Positions 1 through 10,786 of a DNA stretch of 64,000 bases are shown here, one piece after another; within the stretch, counting starts at the first letter, position 1, and each line of letters opens with the position of its first letter. The position numbers and the translations under genes are program-made. The notes beneath the pieces are model-generated. The model was given only the letters and a program-made list of their open reading frames with translations, did not search any database and was not told the origin of the DNA. Source of the DNA: Paracyclopina nana (taxonomy: Eukaryota > Arthropoda > Copepoda > Cyclopoida > Cyclopettidae); the NCBI GenBank assembly GCA_019096065.1, contig JAGUCH010000006.1:2066001-2130000 (forward strand), read 5' to 3'.

Positions 1-142
1 AGGTAAGCGTCTGAAATGTTAATGAGCTCTAATTTTTGAGTTAAATTGGTTTGGTAAAGAAAATGAGGAAAGGTTTCTCGCTAAATATGAGTCGGTGCTC
101 GCCTTTAATTTATTATCACTTAAAGGTACATAACGATATTAT

Positions 143-397
143 TTATGGTGTGCGGTTTCCCTTGGACCGTCTAACAAAACGAAATGATCTTGAGCCCAAT
201 TTTTCCATTCGGCTGTAATAGCCTTCGGGTCCCTCCTCATTGTCGTAGTATTCAAACCCATCTCCATCGCTATCTCGGTCATAGTAGTGATTCTTCACTC
301 CACTGGACGGCAGAGATTTTGCATCGACCAGGAAGGTGACAAGTCCAAAAAATAGGAGAAGAAGCAGCTCCGTTGAGATTCTCATGATGACTGCCAT
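143..397 (-). CDS. small secreted peptide precursor (84 aa), unrecognised
   Basis: This is a single-exon ORF that starts at an ATG (395-397); a second in-frame ATG four codons later may be the true start. Residues 5-26 form a strong signal peptide (MRIST, then a run of Leu/Phe, ending VDAK). The mature part is acidic and Tyr-rich (HYYDRDSDGDG, EYYDNEEGPEGYY) and its tail is basic, with a dibasic RR near the C-terminus that could be a convertase site. It has no cysteines. An AATAAA signal lies downstream on the minus strand (109-114), and a TATA-like ATATAA lies about 50 bases upstream of the ATG. The layout fits a neuropeptide or short secreted peptide precursor, but no known peptide motif or amidation glycine is visible. 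The function is unknown. Confidence 0.55.
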   Translation of the reverse strand: MAVIMRISTELLLLLFFGLVTFLVDAKSLPSSGVKNHYYDRDSDGDGFEYYDNEEGPEGYYSRMEKLGSRSFRFVRRSKGNRTP

Positions 398-1010
398 ACT
401 CGAATCGTGCTTGAACTAGGGTTTGCATTGAGGCATACTGGTTATATCCCACATGTAGCAGATTGTGTAGGTTCCTCAAGTTGGTCACAAGTACTTACCT
501 ATTATAGCATATGGCACTGTGAGGAGATGACTTGGCACATATGCACCTTCCAAGATGTCAATTTCTCCCAATCAGTGGCCGCGTCGTTGTTAAGCTCAGC
601 ACACAAATCCGAAAATCAATTTAAAAAGATTATTAGGTCAATAATGGAAAAATCCACTTGAGCGTGGAGAGATACATGATTACGAAACTTGATTATAGAA
701 TATGCTCAATCGGGAGACTTGGCATTTTGGTCACGAAATGCTTCTTGAAATTTTTTCAGCTGCTTCAACTCCGTTGCAGTTTTTATGGGTTTCTACACGC
801 TTGTGGGTGGCATATTTTTTATCATCATCGCAGCACTACAATGGAATATAAACCCCTCCAACCTTACAGTGCCATGTATTGAGTCTCCAGCTGAGCTAAG
901 GTTAACGTGTACTTTTTTCCTGTCTTTGGCTTAATATGAGCATATTTTGCGTAACAACTGCTACGTGGTACTTAATATTGGATGAAAAATAATTTATTGC
1001 TTATACAAAA
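398..1010. other. intergenic, nothing recognised
   Basis: Two short plus-strand ORFs (407-661 and 658-882) have no codon bias, signal or domain that supports a gene. The AATAAA at 993-998 (minus strand) belongs to the gene that ends at 1011. Confidence 0.5.
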
Positions 1011-1574
1011 TTACAGTCCATTATCAACTATGATGGAGCATGTAGATGCACAGCTATCGGCATAACGTCTTTTGGGCTCTCCGTCTTTGGCTGGCCAATA
1101 TCCGTTTTCACAGACCAAATTGACCCTCCTTTCTTGGTACTTTACGACAGACGCTTCTTCTCCCTCGTCCCTTTTCTCAACGCAAATGAAGCAAACGTTG
1201 ACTGGCTCCTAGCGGCAAAATGAAATTTATTGAAATCTACGCCTGTAATGAATCTAACTCACTTTTGGATCAGTTTCTCCTGAGCATGCGCAAGTCAGGT
1301 CCTCAGACTGGTCATAATCAATTGTTTTGTTGAACTCATTGCAAGATTGAGCCTCTCCAAGGCTGATCTTACTCTTTTCAATGACAATTGGCTTTACATC
1401 GCCCTCGCAAAAGTTATTCATATCGCATGCCTTCCACAATCCCTTGAGGCACTTCTTGGGATACTTTTTTGCCCAATAGTCCGACTTGTCTTCTTCTGAG
1501 CAGTTGTGGGGAAGTGCCAGAGATTCGGCACACAAGGAAGCAAAAAGTACAAAGAGGAAAACTTTGGTGCTCAT
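1011..1574 (-). CDS. secreted cysteine-rich protein, 169 aa, two exons
   Basis: Exons on the minus strand are 1574..1263 and 1208..1011. The 54-bp intron runs from GTGAGT to CTAG and joins in phase 0. The protein opens with a clear signal peptide (MSTKVFLFVLFASLC, cleavage probably after SLA) and then has spaced cysteines in both exons: NCSE, KKCL, KACD, NFCEG, QSCNE, TCAC, then VCFIC, LVCENG and CASTC. It should be a disulfide-rich extracellular protein. A TATA box stands 50 bases upstream of the ATG and an AATAAA signal lies just past the stop (993-998), so both gene ends are well marked. I do not recognise the family. The gene at 25120-25507 has a similar two-exon plan and a similar CxC in exon 2, so the two may be distant relatives. 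Confidence 0.8.
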
Positions 1575-1622
1575 AATGCGATTGCAAATAAAAAACTAAC
1601 TCAGGTAGCTACACCTGGTGCT

Positions 1623-1631
1623 CTTTTTATA
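1623..1631 (-). promoter_or_regulatory. TATA box of the secreted Cys-rich gene
   Basis: TATAAAAAG on the minus strand lies 49 bases upstream of the ATG at 1574. This places a start site about 20 bases before the ATG and argues against a missing upstream coding exon. Confidence 0.6.
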
Positions 1632-1639
1632 CAAGTTTA

Positions 1640-2343
1640 GGTCTACTCGTACTTTGTATGTACAAAGCGCAGTTGAACAAAAAGTGAAATCAGGCATACG
1701 CGCATAGCAAAATGGGTGCGGCTCCCAAACTCGAATATTTCATTCTAGATCACAAAAGAAGAGTCTGGCATGACGCGATGCTAGTGTAAGATAACCTTTA
1801 GACAACCACCCGAGCCATTGCATCGCCCCCGAACATAAACGTAGGATATATTGCACTTTTTACCACCAAAGGAATGCAAGTTTTCCAATTTCATTTGTAC
1901 TAACATCAGACACACTGACAACGTATTGTGGCATAATATGTCGGGTTTTCAGGCCTGAAATTGGATTACTTGGTCTTGCATAAAAAAGCCTCTGGTTATG
2001 GAACATCGAGGACATGCTTTTATGTAACTTTAAAAATAGGTAAGAATTATTGTGTAAGAGCTTTGGAAAACTTAAAAAGCGTGGAATATACCTGCTCAGA
2101 CCAAAATACCGACCATTAATATATATATAGCTAAATGTCTTGTACCTAAGCCGCAAAATGGTATGGAGAAAAATTGCCTGAACTTGATGCTTGGGTAATA
2201 AATGGGTCAATTCTTAGGGATTTCTTAAAAGCAAATATTCAAAAACAATAATAAATACCATTAGGCTGCTATCTCTTGAATTGAAAAGTAATCCAAATAA
2301 ATAAAAGTACTAATTGTACAGTTTTCAGAATGAAGAGATCAAG
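1640..2343. other. intergenic up to the retrotransposon target site
   Basis: The stretch is AT-rich. A minus-strand ORF at 1860-2210 has no recognisable feature. Nothing else is seen before the BEL target duplication at 2344. Confidence 0.5.
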
Positions 2344-2348
2344 CTCAC
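2344..2348. repeat. 5' target-site duplication CTCAC
   Basis: CTCAC directly precedes the 5' LTR and is repeated at 14214-14218 after the 3' LTR. A 5-bp duplication fits a BEL/Pao integrase. Confidence 0.9.
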
Positions 2349-2660
2349 TGTTGATAGCGATGCCTCGCCCTCGGTTCAGCCGCCGTTGCTCCTGCTGAGG
2401 TGGACTCGTGGATCTCAACTCTTGAAGAGCTCAGTTTATTGAATACGAATAATCAGCAGTTATTGTACACCGATCATTGAAGCAACATTAGTAATAAATT
2501 GTGTGGATTTTTAGATTTTTAAGATATTTTATTTCCTGTATACTCTGCTGCGATGCAGCGAACCTTTATTATATGAACAATCCCGGAACAGATGGATGCG
2601 ATGCATTTTCGGTTCGGTTTTCTTTCCATTAGCTTCTTTCGCTCCTCACCGCTAGAAACA
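2349..2660 (+). repeat. 5' LTR of the BEL element
   Basis: It is 312 bp long and appears identical to 13902-14213. It begins TGTTGATAG and ends CTAGAAACA. It holds an AATAAA (2493-2498) and a TATA-like TTATTATATGA stretch near 2569-2578. A short palindrome, CTGCGATGCAG, lies in between. Confidence 0.95.
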
Positions 2661-2662
2661 TC

Positions 2663-2680
2663 TGGCGCCCAACGTGGGGC
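2663..2680 (+). promoter_or_regulatory. primer-binding site, tRNA-Lys(CTT) type
   Basis: TGGCGCCCAACGTGGGGC lies two bases after the 5' LTR. It is the full 18-base complement of the 3' end of animal tRNA-Lys1,2, the same primer site known from several retroviruses. It marks where minus-strand cDNA synthesis begins. Confidence 0.85.
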
Positions 2681-2753
2681 CTCCCCTTGCACCTTTCACT
2701 GATTGAAGGGACTGTCCGACGGACGTAACCTCTAAGCCCCTGCGAACTTACTT

Positions 2754-5700
2754 ATGCCTAAAAAGCCGACTAAGAAGTTTGTCGCGCCCACGGTCCCGCC
2801 GGAACCAACGAGGCAAAGCAAGCGGCAGAGGAAGGAGTCCCCGTGGCTGAAAGACTCTCCTGATCTGGAGACATCCCCTTTCACGTTAGCAAAAAGAAAA
2901 AAGGAGCAAGGACGAGGTCAAGATACCCCACAAATCCTAGCGGAATTGCAGAGAAGTAGAGAAAGAAGTATGACAAATCCGTCGGATGACGAGCATGAGG
3001 AGCCGTTCCAATCACGGAGTAAAATCAGTAGGACACCCCCGATAGGCCAACCTGACTGGGCCAATTTGAGTGGCATTTCAGTCCTTGGAGAAACTCCGGG
3101 AGCTGGTTTAACCGGTAGAACTGGTAACCCTCAAGTCCTTAGGAACCAGCCCATGTCGGAGTACGAACTAGCTCGTCAACGTCTAGCGGCCGCAGGTACA
3201 GGGACAACGATCACCACATTGGCACATGCCACTGCAAGGAAGGACTCGCCTACCGTGCCACTGCCTGGAACCTCGAAGAAACCAGACCAAGAAGGAACGA
3301 CTGGGGGGGGTGAAAGCACCATGGACGACACACTTAAACCGGCAAATGCAGCGGGAAGCACAAGTGCGGGCTCAGACCCTGTCTCGGGATCTAAACATCA
3401 GGCCTCTCCTGATAGCGCTCCGACCGATTCAGCAGCCCCGGAAAGTAACCGCTCCACCCCAGGCAGCCAAGGATTGCAAAATTACGAAATAATAGAAGAT
3501 CCTACGGATTCGCGGTGTCTCATAGAAAAGTCAAAGCCGCCTAAAGCCTCTCCCACCCCAAGCAAACCTGGGAAAAGAAAAGGTGCAAAAGCAGGTAAAA
3601 AGGTAGGCGACGCCGACACCTCCAACCCTAATAAAGGTAAGGCACCAATGACAAGGGATCAACAACTTGCGCTGCAGGACGTTGAAAGGCTTGGCCTGTA
3701 TTTTGTGGAACTCTTTGAGGAAACGGGCAAACGCCTCGTACAAATAAAACGTGATTTCAAATCCCGCCGGGCTTTGCCGGACTCTTACCTAGAAAATAGC
3801 CAGTCAGACTTGCAGCTGTACCTCAACCACTACGTGGAGACAATGGACGCATATATGCTGGCTTGCAACACTGCATTGATGGCTCCCTCACCTGAAATCA
3901 AAAAGATTTATGATAAGTATCACGGGTCATGTCAACTTTATTATAACAAGATGGTGAGAATTTTAAAAGATCGCAGCCTGAAACCTGGTCAAGCCATGTC
4001 CTCAGATCCTAAAACTGGACAGCCAACCAGCCAGACATTCTCCAAGCTGGAAGAACTAGCACAGTACATGGAAGCCTCCTCTGAGTCGGAAGGCTCGGTC
4101 ATCGAGGTTGCAAAGGAGCCTCCAAAGCATTCTAAGAACCTGTCCAGTGGGGAATGGGAACAACAGAAATATTATGCGAAGAAGGTCGACTATAACAACT
4201 ACTTGAGGGAATATTTCCCTGGGAAAGAAAATCCGCGCATACCCCAGGACTGGAAAGTTGCGTACGAGTATAAGATTTTCCAGGCTCCTGGGCCTGATTC
4301 TCTACATCATAATTCCGCGTCGCTTCCGCTGTCAGATCTAACTCAGTACCCAAAGCTGCCAAAGGTCAACCCCGCGCCGCGGTCGGCACCTGATCTCTCA
4401 AAGCCTCCACCTGTACTGCCACAGAAACCTTCGTGGAGGCAGCCTGCTGCTCACTCATCAAGCAAGCAGGTCACCTTTTTATCATATGACTTGCAGCCCG
4501 GACCGTTCACCCCACCTGCAAATCTTGACCCCCATCAAAGAGCATGCTGGAAGGAAATTACAGAAGAATACTCAGAGGCGGTGCGCCAATTGGTCACCCT
4601 GGCAGACTCCATGCGCACCGCTGTCTCCAACTTGGCCAACACGGACCATGTCAAGGTTCTGCAGTCGCAGAGTTTACTGGCCATGGGCAAGTTCAAATCC
4701 CGACGGGAGGCGTTAGAAAAGTTGGTGGATCGCGCCAAAATTCCCGCAGAAGACGCGGAAGCTTATAATGAAGCAAAGGATTTGTACTATGGTCTCACGG
4801 AGCTACTCAAGCATAGGGAATTGGCGAAAACCAAGCAATCCATAGCCATTCTCAAAAGAGACAATACTCTCACCCCGACAGTGGCATTTCCTCTCAAGGA
4901 AGAGAAAGCTCCTCACACCAAGGATGACAAATTTTGGAAAGACGTGGGAGACGCACCACCGGGACCCGGTGTCAAACCCAACATAAAAATGGAACCCATA
5001 GCGTTGGTAAAATTTGATGGTTGGGACGATAGCCAATATTTTACTTTCAGAGAAAACTTTCGGACATTTGTCCACGAAAATGCGACGGTTTCTTTTCATG
5101 AAAAATGGGCACGATTGTGCAGCCTGACGATGGGAGGACCAGCGCACTACGCAGTAGCAAACAAACAGGCATCCTACGAAACTTATATCGCCGCCCTAGA
5201 AGAGTTGGATGCACATTACGGAAATGAAGAAAGGCATTTAAGCTACTTGCTAGCGCAATTGCGCGCGCAACCCCCTATGGACAAACGATCCTATGAAAGT
5301 CTCATGCTTAGTCAAAGTGAGGTGAGGAATGTGTTCTTGCAAATAACATACATGCATGGGCAACAGGCTTTGCACAGCGGACAATTTGACACATTCGTGT
5401 TCTCTTGTCTCAACGTGGAACCCTCCACACAGGAGCACATGGACTCTTGGTTGGTCAACAGGGGATTGATTAGTTTCACCTTCCAACATTTCGACAATTA
5501 TGTCAAGGCGATCCTGGGTTTGCATCGCAATAAAATGGCAATAAAAGGCCAGTTCAATAAAAGCAAAACAAAACCAAGAATCAGACAACTCAATGCACTG
5601 CAAACTGAACTGCCCGTAATGTACAGCGCCGCTGCAAATGATCAAACTGATCTGACACCAGATGTGTCCGACGATGACGCAAGCTCGGACGAAGTTCACC

Positions 5701-8700
5701 TATTGCAAGTTATGCCCGACAAGAGAGGCACATATGCATCTTGCCCACAGTGCAGGGGCAACCATGTGTTGCCGGATTGTCCATCTTTCCTTGCAATGTC
5801 AGATCAAAATCGCATGACCAAGCTTCATCGAGTCAAAGCATGTTTTAGGTGCCTACTGGGTATACATAATTTTGCAGATTGCAAACAAAAGACGGTGTGT
5901 GCTGTATGCAAAATGGAGGATCACCACACCACCATACATAACGTCTGGAAAAAGAAAGCACCAGCACCCAAGGAAAACACTGCTATGCGACCCCCCATAC
6001 AATCACATACTGCGACGCAGATCAAAGAGGTAAACAACTCATTAGCTCACATACAATCACAGTTGGACCAACTTACTGTAACTCCCACAAATGATAACGA
6101 GCTTTTAAACCTCAATGTAACCGCGGAAATTGCGCCTAAACCCACAAAGGGGGGGAAAAAGAAGAATAGACAACTCACCGTGCCAGGTTTAAAAAACATT
6201 CCTGTGGTCTGTTTTAATGTGGTGCCCGTGTACATCAGCAACCCCAAAAAACCTGGAACAAAAATGCTTGTGAATGTATTTGTGGATAGCGGCGCTCAGA
6301 ACTCTTATATAAGGGAGTCGGTGGCAAACAAGCTAGGCCTGGAAGGTCCACGAGATGACCAGCTGTTACGCATGCTGACCACCACGAGGTGGATCCCCAG
6401 CAAAATTGTGAACATGACGTTGACAACCATGAAGGGACAAACCCATGAGTTTGTAGCCCACACGACTCCAGAAATACCGGACACAATAAAAATGCCACCA
6501 GTAACGCTTCTAAAGCAAAGATTCAGAGAACTAGCCAATTTACATTTCCCTGACTATGCGTCCAACAGGGTAGCGGATATGATTTTAGGCATAGACCAAT
6601 TCGAGCTGATGAAGGTGGTAGACGTCATACATGACAAACCAGGTGAGCCATATGTGACCGACATCAAACTGGGCCGAATTATCACGTATTCCGACCAACT
6701 GACTAAAATTGGAGAGGTCACACACGTCATGCACACCTCAGTTGTACCGAATGAAGTATACCAGATAGAAAGCAATAATCCTCCTCCATGCGACGCATGT
6801 GGAGGCCATAATGGCCCACCACCCGAGATCATCAAAGCCATCTGGGAACCAGACAGGGTTAACATATATCCAGTCTATGAGACCCGCCGCATGAGCATCA
6901 ACGAACAGAAGGCTCTGGACATTCTCAATAACACCATAGCGAGGCTAGACTGCAATTCGTTGCAAATGGATCTAATGTGGAGAGACGGGGAACCGGTGTT
7001 CAAGTCCAACCGACTCAAAGTGCTCAAAGACACGGCGGCACTCGAAAAAAGATTGTTGTTGTGGCAGCCGGAGACTTATCATAAGACCAAGCAAGAGATT
7101 GACGAATGGCTTGAAATGGGTTTTATCAGGCTGCTAGATCCCGAAGTGGACGACCTGAATATAGGGAGGTATCTAGATTGGCTCCTAGTCATCAGGCTTG
7201 ACAAACCTTCGATGCCGGTCCGTTTGGTGTTCGACGGCGCAAGAAAGCATGACGGGAAAAGTCTAAATGATGCCTTGCTACCAGGACCGAAACTGCAAAG
7301 CGATGTGCACAATGTGCTACTAAGGGCTAGAGCCGCGCCCATACTGGTGGTTGCAGACATAAGTAAAATGTTCTTGAGGTTCAAGGTGGCACCCGCGTCG
7401 CGGAAGTACCAACGTTTCGTGTGGCAGGGGAAACATTATGAAGCCTCTTCTGTAGTCTTTGGCACAGCCTCAGCTCCATGCATGGCTACTTTCGCCATAA
7501 AGCACCACATCGCCAACTATCAAACCTCGCACCCATTGGGTTATCAAGCTTTGAATGAGTCACTATATGTAGACGATTTGGTGGCCGGATTTGAAACCAT
7601 CCCCCAGGCGAAGCAAGCAATCAAGGAAATTCTCTACATAGGAGAACAGGCAAACCTCACTTTCAGGAAATGGGGAAGCTCGCACCCGGAGGTTCTTGCT
7701 GACGTACCAGACGAGCTGCGTATGCCTGGAATCTCTATAGAACCTCAAGAAAGCCATGTTACGAAAACTTTGGGACTTTACATTGACACGATCTCAGATC
7801 AGATAGTCTACCCACCGATTCCCGATAACAATGAAGGAAAGCCTACTACTTTGCGCTCTATGACCAAATATGTGCCCACTCAATACGACCCTTTGGGGCT
7901 AATAGATCCCGTAACTCTGCGCGGCGCGCTCCTGTTACAACGAGTACACATGGCAAGACGCACCATTCCTATAGACTGGGACACTGCTCTAAATTACGTC
8001 GACGACGAAGGTGTGCAAAACATTGTCAAGGATTTCGCCAAATACATCCAAGACAACCAAAGAATGGAAGTTCTGCGCTTTCCCCGGACTGCTAGAACTC
8101 ACTACGCCAACTCCGTGCAACTACACGTATTTGTGGACGCCTCTGAAATTGCATTAGCGGCGGTAGCTTACTTAAGAGTAACTTACCCAAACGATGCTGT
8201 AGAAGTCACCATAATGGGGTCGAGGAAACAGATTAAGCCTCTCAAGGAAGTCAGGGCGATCTCTCTGATGGAGCTTAACGCCGCAGTGCTTGGAGCCAAC
8301 TATGCAAGCAACCTGGTCCGGGAGCTCGATCGAATCGAGAAGGTGGTATTCTGGTCGGACTCGACTTGCGTCCTGACATGGATAAATAAACCCGCCTGTG
8401 ACTGGGTCTCATACGTGGGGAGAAGAGTGACAAAAATATATGAGGCAGCCGGACAATGGACCTGGAGAAAAGTCAGCACCCGCTGTAACCCTGCGGACTA
8501 TAGCACTAGAGGATGCACTCCGCAAGACATGGCTGCCAGCTCTTTATGGATTCACGGGCCCGCATACCTGCAACAAGAAGAAAGCTCTTGGCCAAAGCTG
8601 AAAATCAAACCTACCGACGACGAGCTCTTGGCAATCAACGGTCAAAGGGTGGAGCGTCCAGGGCCGTTGAAAACGTTGGGGCCCAAACCTGCCACGGCAC

Positions 8701-10511
8701 TGACTCTGTTTGTGATCCCACCACACTTAATCCCCAGCGACGCTGTGAAAGCGAGATGGAAAGCTTATCGTCTCGGGCCAGTACTCGACGCGTCGCGTTA
8801 TTCCAAGTATGATTTTGTGGTCAGAACGTGGGCCAGAGCTCGCAGATTTATGCAACGTGGCTACCGCTTCACCTGTCCTCTTTTTCCCGAAGAACTGAAA
8901 AGAGCAGAAATTCAGATTATTGCCATGGAGCAACAAAAGTACTTTGCCCACGAATTGGATTATTTCCTGCGCAATAAGTCGTGGCCAGCAAAATCTAAAT
9001 TAGCGTCGCTAAACCCCATTATAGGCACATATGGAGAGTTGAGAACAAAGGGTCGATTAACAAACTCCCGAGTACAATGGATTGGCAGGCAACAATTGAT
9101 CCTCCAAGGACCACTGGCGAAGGCGTTTTTGAACAAAATACACCAACAGGTAGGATGCGGTTATGGCAGTGCCAGGTATCTGTGCGACGCACAAATTACA
9201 CACCACATAATCGGGGCTAAGCAACAAATGAAGTCCATACTGAAAAGGTGTGGCAGATGCCAAAGACGAAACGCGGCGGCGTTACCACCTCATATGGGGC
9301 TACTGCCAGCAAACGCAATTCCATTGGGAGACCTCTTACCTTTTAAATATGTTAGCACAGATTTTTGCGGGCCCTTCAAGGTGTCTTTTCTGCGGAGCAA
9401 TTACGAGATGCACGTGGCCATCTTCATCTGCAGGCACACGAAGGCCATACATGTGAAGGAAGTCTATGATCTTACGACTGAAGAATTGCAAAAAGCGTTA
9501 GAAAGATTTGTAGCGCGTAGGGGGGTACCTTATCTACTGCGAAGTGACGGTGGCTCCAACTACCTAGGTCTAAGAAACAGAATAGCAGAAAGCGAGCGTT
9601 ACCAAACGTTGCTTCAGAAGCTGCAGATGATCGATTGGGAACACCTTAGGCAATACGGTGCTGAGATTGGTGTCCTCCACTGGTCACTTTCCCCACCACA
9701 TACCCCTCACGCGAATGGACTTGTGGAATCAGCAGTCAAAATCTTCAAAAAAACTTTCTATCAATGGTTTCGATCAGAGACAACGCCAATTCAGCTGTTC
9801 AAAACGATAATAGTAAAGGCCGAAGGTTTCATCAACGGGCGTCCTTTAGGGGAGGTAGATGGCATGATCATCACCCCAAACCATTTTCTTACCAGAGGGC
9901 CCCCAGGAGACCTGACTCCAGTCATCGACCCTGCAACAATAACGAAAAGAGACAAAGTATTGAAAGAAACAAATGCGTGCTTACAAGCTCTGTGGGACTG
10001 CTGGACGAAACACATTGTGCACAAAATGCAGAAAATGGGCACATGGAAGAATCATCGCACTATGGTCAAGCCAGGAGACGCTGTCATAGTCCTGGACAAG
10101 GATCTCTTCAAAAGAAGGTACCAATGGCCAGTGGGAATGGTGCATCGCACATATGAAGATTCGGACGGCCTAGCGAGAAGAGCTTACGTAAAAATGATGG
10201 TCCCATACTCGGAATTGCCAGTGTTTTACGAAAAATCGGTTGAGACTTTGATTCCACTACGCTGTTCAGATCCTGATGACACGGTCGAAGCACTCCAACA
10301 GGTAGCAAAAGCCAGGCAAGGCCTACCCACAAGAGACAAGTACTGTCCCTCTGAATCCCAATCGAGTGTGGATTCTCACGCCGATCAACTCGAGCTTGAT
10401 AGGTTGAGAGAAGTGCTATCTCGGGCCCCGAATACACGCGATGAAGTGGCGACGCCATTTGAATCCAAACGGACCTCGAAGCCAGTCAAGAGACTCATAG
10501 AGGAAATCTGA
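2754..10511 (+). CDS. BEL/Pao Gag-Pol polyprotein, 2,585 aa
   Basis: One ORF from the ATG at 2754. Residues 1-740 form a long extension: a Lys/Ser/Pro-rich part, then two helical modules (about 300-420 and 575-690). The Gag core starts near residue 750 (KFDGWDDSQYF). Zinc knuckles lie near residues 997 (CPQC..H..C), 1030 (CFRCLLGIHNFADC, CX2CX4HX4C) and 1049. The retropepsin DSG aspartate is about residue 1178 (FVDSGAQNSY). RT has VADISKMF and YVDD (about 1605). RNase H has acidic residues in VDASE (about 1795), MELNA, WSDST and NPADYSTRG. Integrase has an HHCC finger, then DDE at about 2203 (TDFCGP), 2265 (RSDGGSN) and 2325 (GLVESAVK). No stop or frameshift is seen, so it should be functional. 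The protein makes the capsid and carries out reverse transcription and integration. Confidence 0.95.
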   Translation: MPKKPTKKFVAPTVPPEPTRQSKRQRKESPWLKDSPDLETSPFTLAKRKKEQGRGQDTPQILAELQRSRERSMTNPSDDEHEEPFQSRSKISRTPPIGQPDWANLSGISVLGETPGAGLTGRTGNPQVLRNQPMSEYELARQRLAAAGTGTTITTLAHATARKDSPTVPLPGTSKKPDQEGTTGGGESTMDDTLKPANAAGSTSAGSDPVSGSKHQASPDSAPTDSAAPESNRSTPGSQGLQNYEIIEDPTDSRCLIEKSKPPKASPTPSKPGKRKGAKAGKKVGDADTSNPNKGKAPMTRDQQLALQDVERLGLYFVELFEETGKRLVQIKRDFKSRRALPDSYLENSQSDLQLYLNHYVETMDAYMLACNTALMAPSPEIKKIYDKYHGSCQLYYNKMVRILKDRSLKPGQAMSSDPKTGQPTSQTFSKLEELAQYMEASSESEGSVIEVAKEPPKHSKNLSSGEWEQQKYYAKKVDYNNYLREYFPGKENPRIPQDWKVAYEYKIFQAPGPDSLHHNSASLPLSDLTQYPKLPKVNPAPRSAPDLSKPPPVLPQKPSWRQPAAHSSSKQVTFLSYDLQPGPFTPPANLDPHQRACWKEITEEYSEAVRQLVTLADSMRTAVSNLANTDHVKVLQSQSLLAMGKFKSRREALEKLVDRAKIPAEDAEAYNEAKDLYYGLTELLKHRELAKTKQSIAILKRDNTLTPTVAFPLKEEKAPHTKDDKFWKDVGDAPPGPGVKPNIKMEPIALVKFDGWDDSQYFTFRENFRTFVHENATVSFHEKWARLCSLTMGGPAHYAVANKQASYETYIAALEELDAHYGNEERHLSYLLAQLRAQPPMDKRSYESLMLSQSEVRNVFLQITYMHGQQALHSGQFDTFVFSCLNVEPSTQEHMDSWLVNRGLISFTFQHFDNYVKAILGLHRNKMAIKGQFNKSKTKPRIRQLNALQTELPVMYSAAANDQTDLTPDVSDDDASSDEVHLLQVMPDKRGTYASCPQCRGNHVLPDCPSFLAMSDQNRMTKLHRVKACFRCLLGIHNFADCKQKTVCAVCKMEDHHTTIHNVWKKKAPAPKENTAMRPPIQSHTATQIKEVNNSLAHIQSQLDQLTVTPTNDNELLNLNVTAEIAPKPTKGGKKKNRQLTVPGLKNIPVVCFNVVPVYISNPKKPGTKMLVNVFVDSGAQNSYIRESVANKLGLEGPRDDQLLRMLTTTRWIPSKIVNMTLTTMKGQTHEFVAHTTPEIPDTIKMPPVTLLKQRFRELANLHFPDYASNRVADMILGIDQFELMKVVDVIHDKPGEPYVTDIKLGRIITYSDQLTKIGEVTHVMHTSVVPNEVYQIESNNPPPCDACGGHNGPPPEIIKAIWEPDRVNIYPVYETRRMSINEQKALDILNNTIARLDCNSLQMDLMWRDGEPVFKSNRLKVLKDTAALEKRLLLWQPETYHKTKQEIDEWLEMGFIRLLDPEVDDLNIGRYLDWLLVIRLDKPSMPVRLVFDGARKHDGKSLNDALLPGPKLQSDVHNVLLRARAAPILVVADISKMFLRFKVAPASRKYQRFVWQGKHYEASSVVFGTASAPCMATFAIKHHIANYQTSHPLGYQALNESLYVDDLVAGFETIPQAKQAIKEILYIGEQANLTFRKWGSSHPEVLADVPDELRMPGISIEPQESHVTKTLGLYIDTISDQIVYPPIPDNNEGKPTTLRSMTKYVPTQYDPLGLIDPVTLRGALLLQRVHMARRTIPIDWDTALNYVDDEGVQNIVKDFAKYIQDNQRMEVLRFPRTARTHYANSVQLHVFVDASEIALAAVAYLRVTYPNDAVEVTIMGSRKQIKPLKEVRAISLMELNAAVLGANYASNLVRELDRIEKVVFWSDSTCVLTWINKPACDWVSYVGRRVTKIYEAAGQWTWRKVSTRCNPADYSTRGCTPQDMAASSLWIHGPAYLQQEESSWPKLKIKPTDDELLAINGQRVERPGPLKTLGPKPATALTLFVIPPHLIPSDAVKARWKAYRLGPVLDASRYSKYDFVVRTWARARRFMQRGYRFTCPLFPEELKRAEIQIIAMEQQKYFAHELDYFLRNKSWPAKSKLASLNPIIGTYGELRTKGRLTNSRVQWIGRQQLILQGPLAKAFLNKIHQQVGCGYGSARYLCDAQITHHIIGAKQQMKSILKRCGRCQRRNAAALPPHMGLLPANAIPLGDLLPFKYVSTDFCGPFKVSFLRSNYEMHVAIFICRHTKAIHVKEVYDLTTEELQKALERFVARRGVPYLLRSDGGSNYLGLRNRIAESERYQTLLQKLQMIDWEHLRQYGAEIGVLHWSLSPPHTPHANGLVESAVKIFKKTFYQWFRSETTPIQLFKTIIVKAEGFINGRPLGEVDGMIITPNHFLTRGPPGDLTPVIDPATITKRDKVLKETNACLQALWDCWTKHIVHKMQKMGTWKNHRTMVKPGDAVIVLDKDLFKRRYQWPVGMVHRTYEDSDGLARRAYVKMMVPYSELPVFYEKSVETLIPLRCSDPDDTVEALQQVAKARQGLPTRDKYCPSESQSSVDSHADQLELDRLREVLSRAPNTRDEVATPFESKRTSKPVKRLIEEI

Positions 10512-10786
10512 AAAGAAGAAGTCTAGATTTTATAATTTAACGCTATAAGTTTTACAAATAAACAAACAAACACTACAACTTTGGTAAATAATTACCGAAA
10601 ACAGTCGAGGTTGCGACAATAGGTTGCGTGACAACTGATTGCGACGACGAGCAAACTAGTTGAGACGAAAACAGCAAAATAGCTGATTTCCGGTCGAAAA
10701 TCTCGAGGATCAGCAACGGTGCGATTCAGTGCGTCTACAACATCTCCACAATAAACGTCTCATCTGAAAAGGAGAAAACATCGAAA

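Noticed and set aside
1860..2210. Minus-strand ORF of 116 aa before the BEL element
   Set aside because: Composition is that of translated AT-rich noncoding DNA; no promoter or family feature.
9791..10458. Long minus-strand ORFs across the BEL polyprotein
   Set aside because: They lie opposite the conserved integrase and C-terminal coding region and have no own features.
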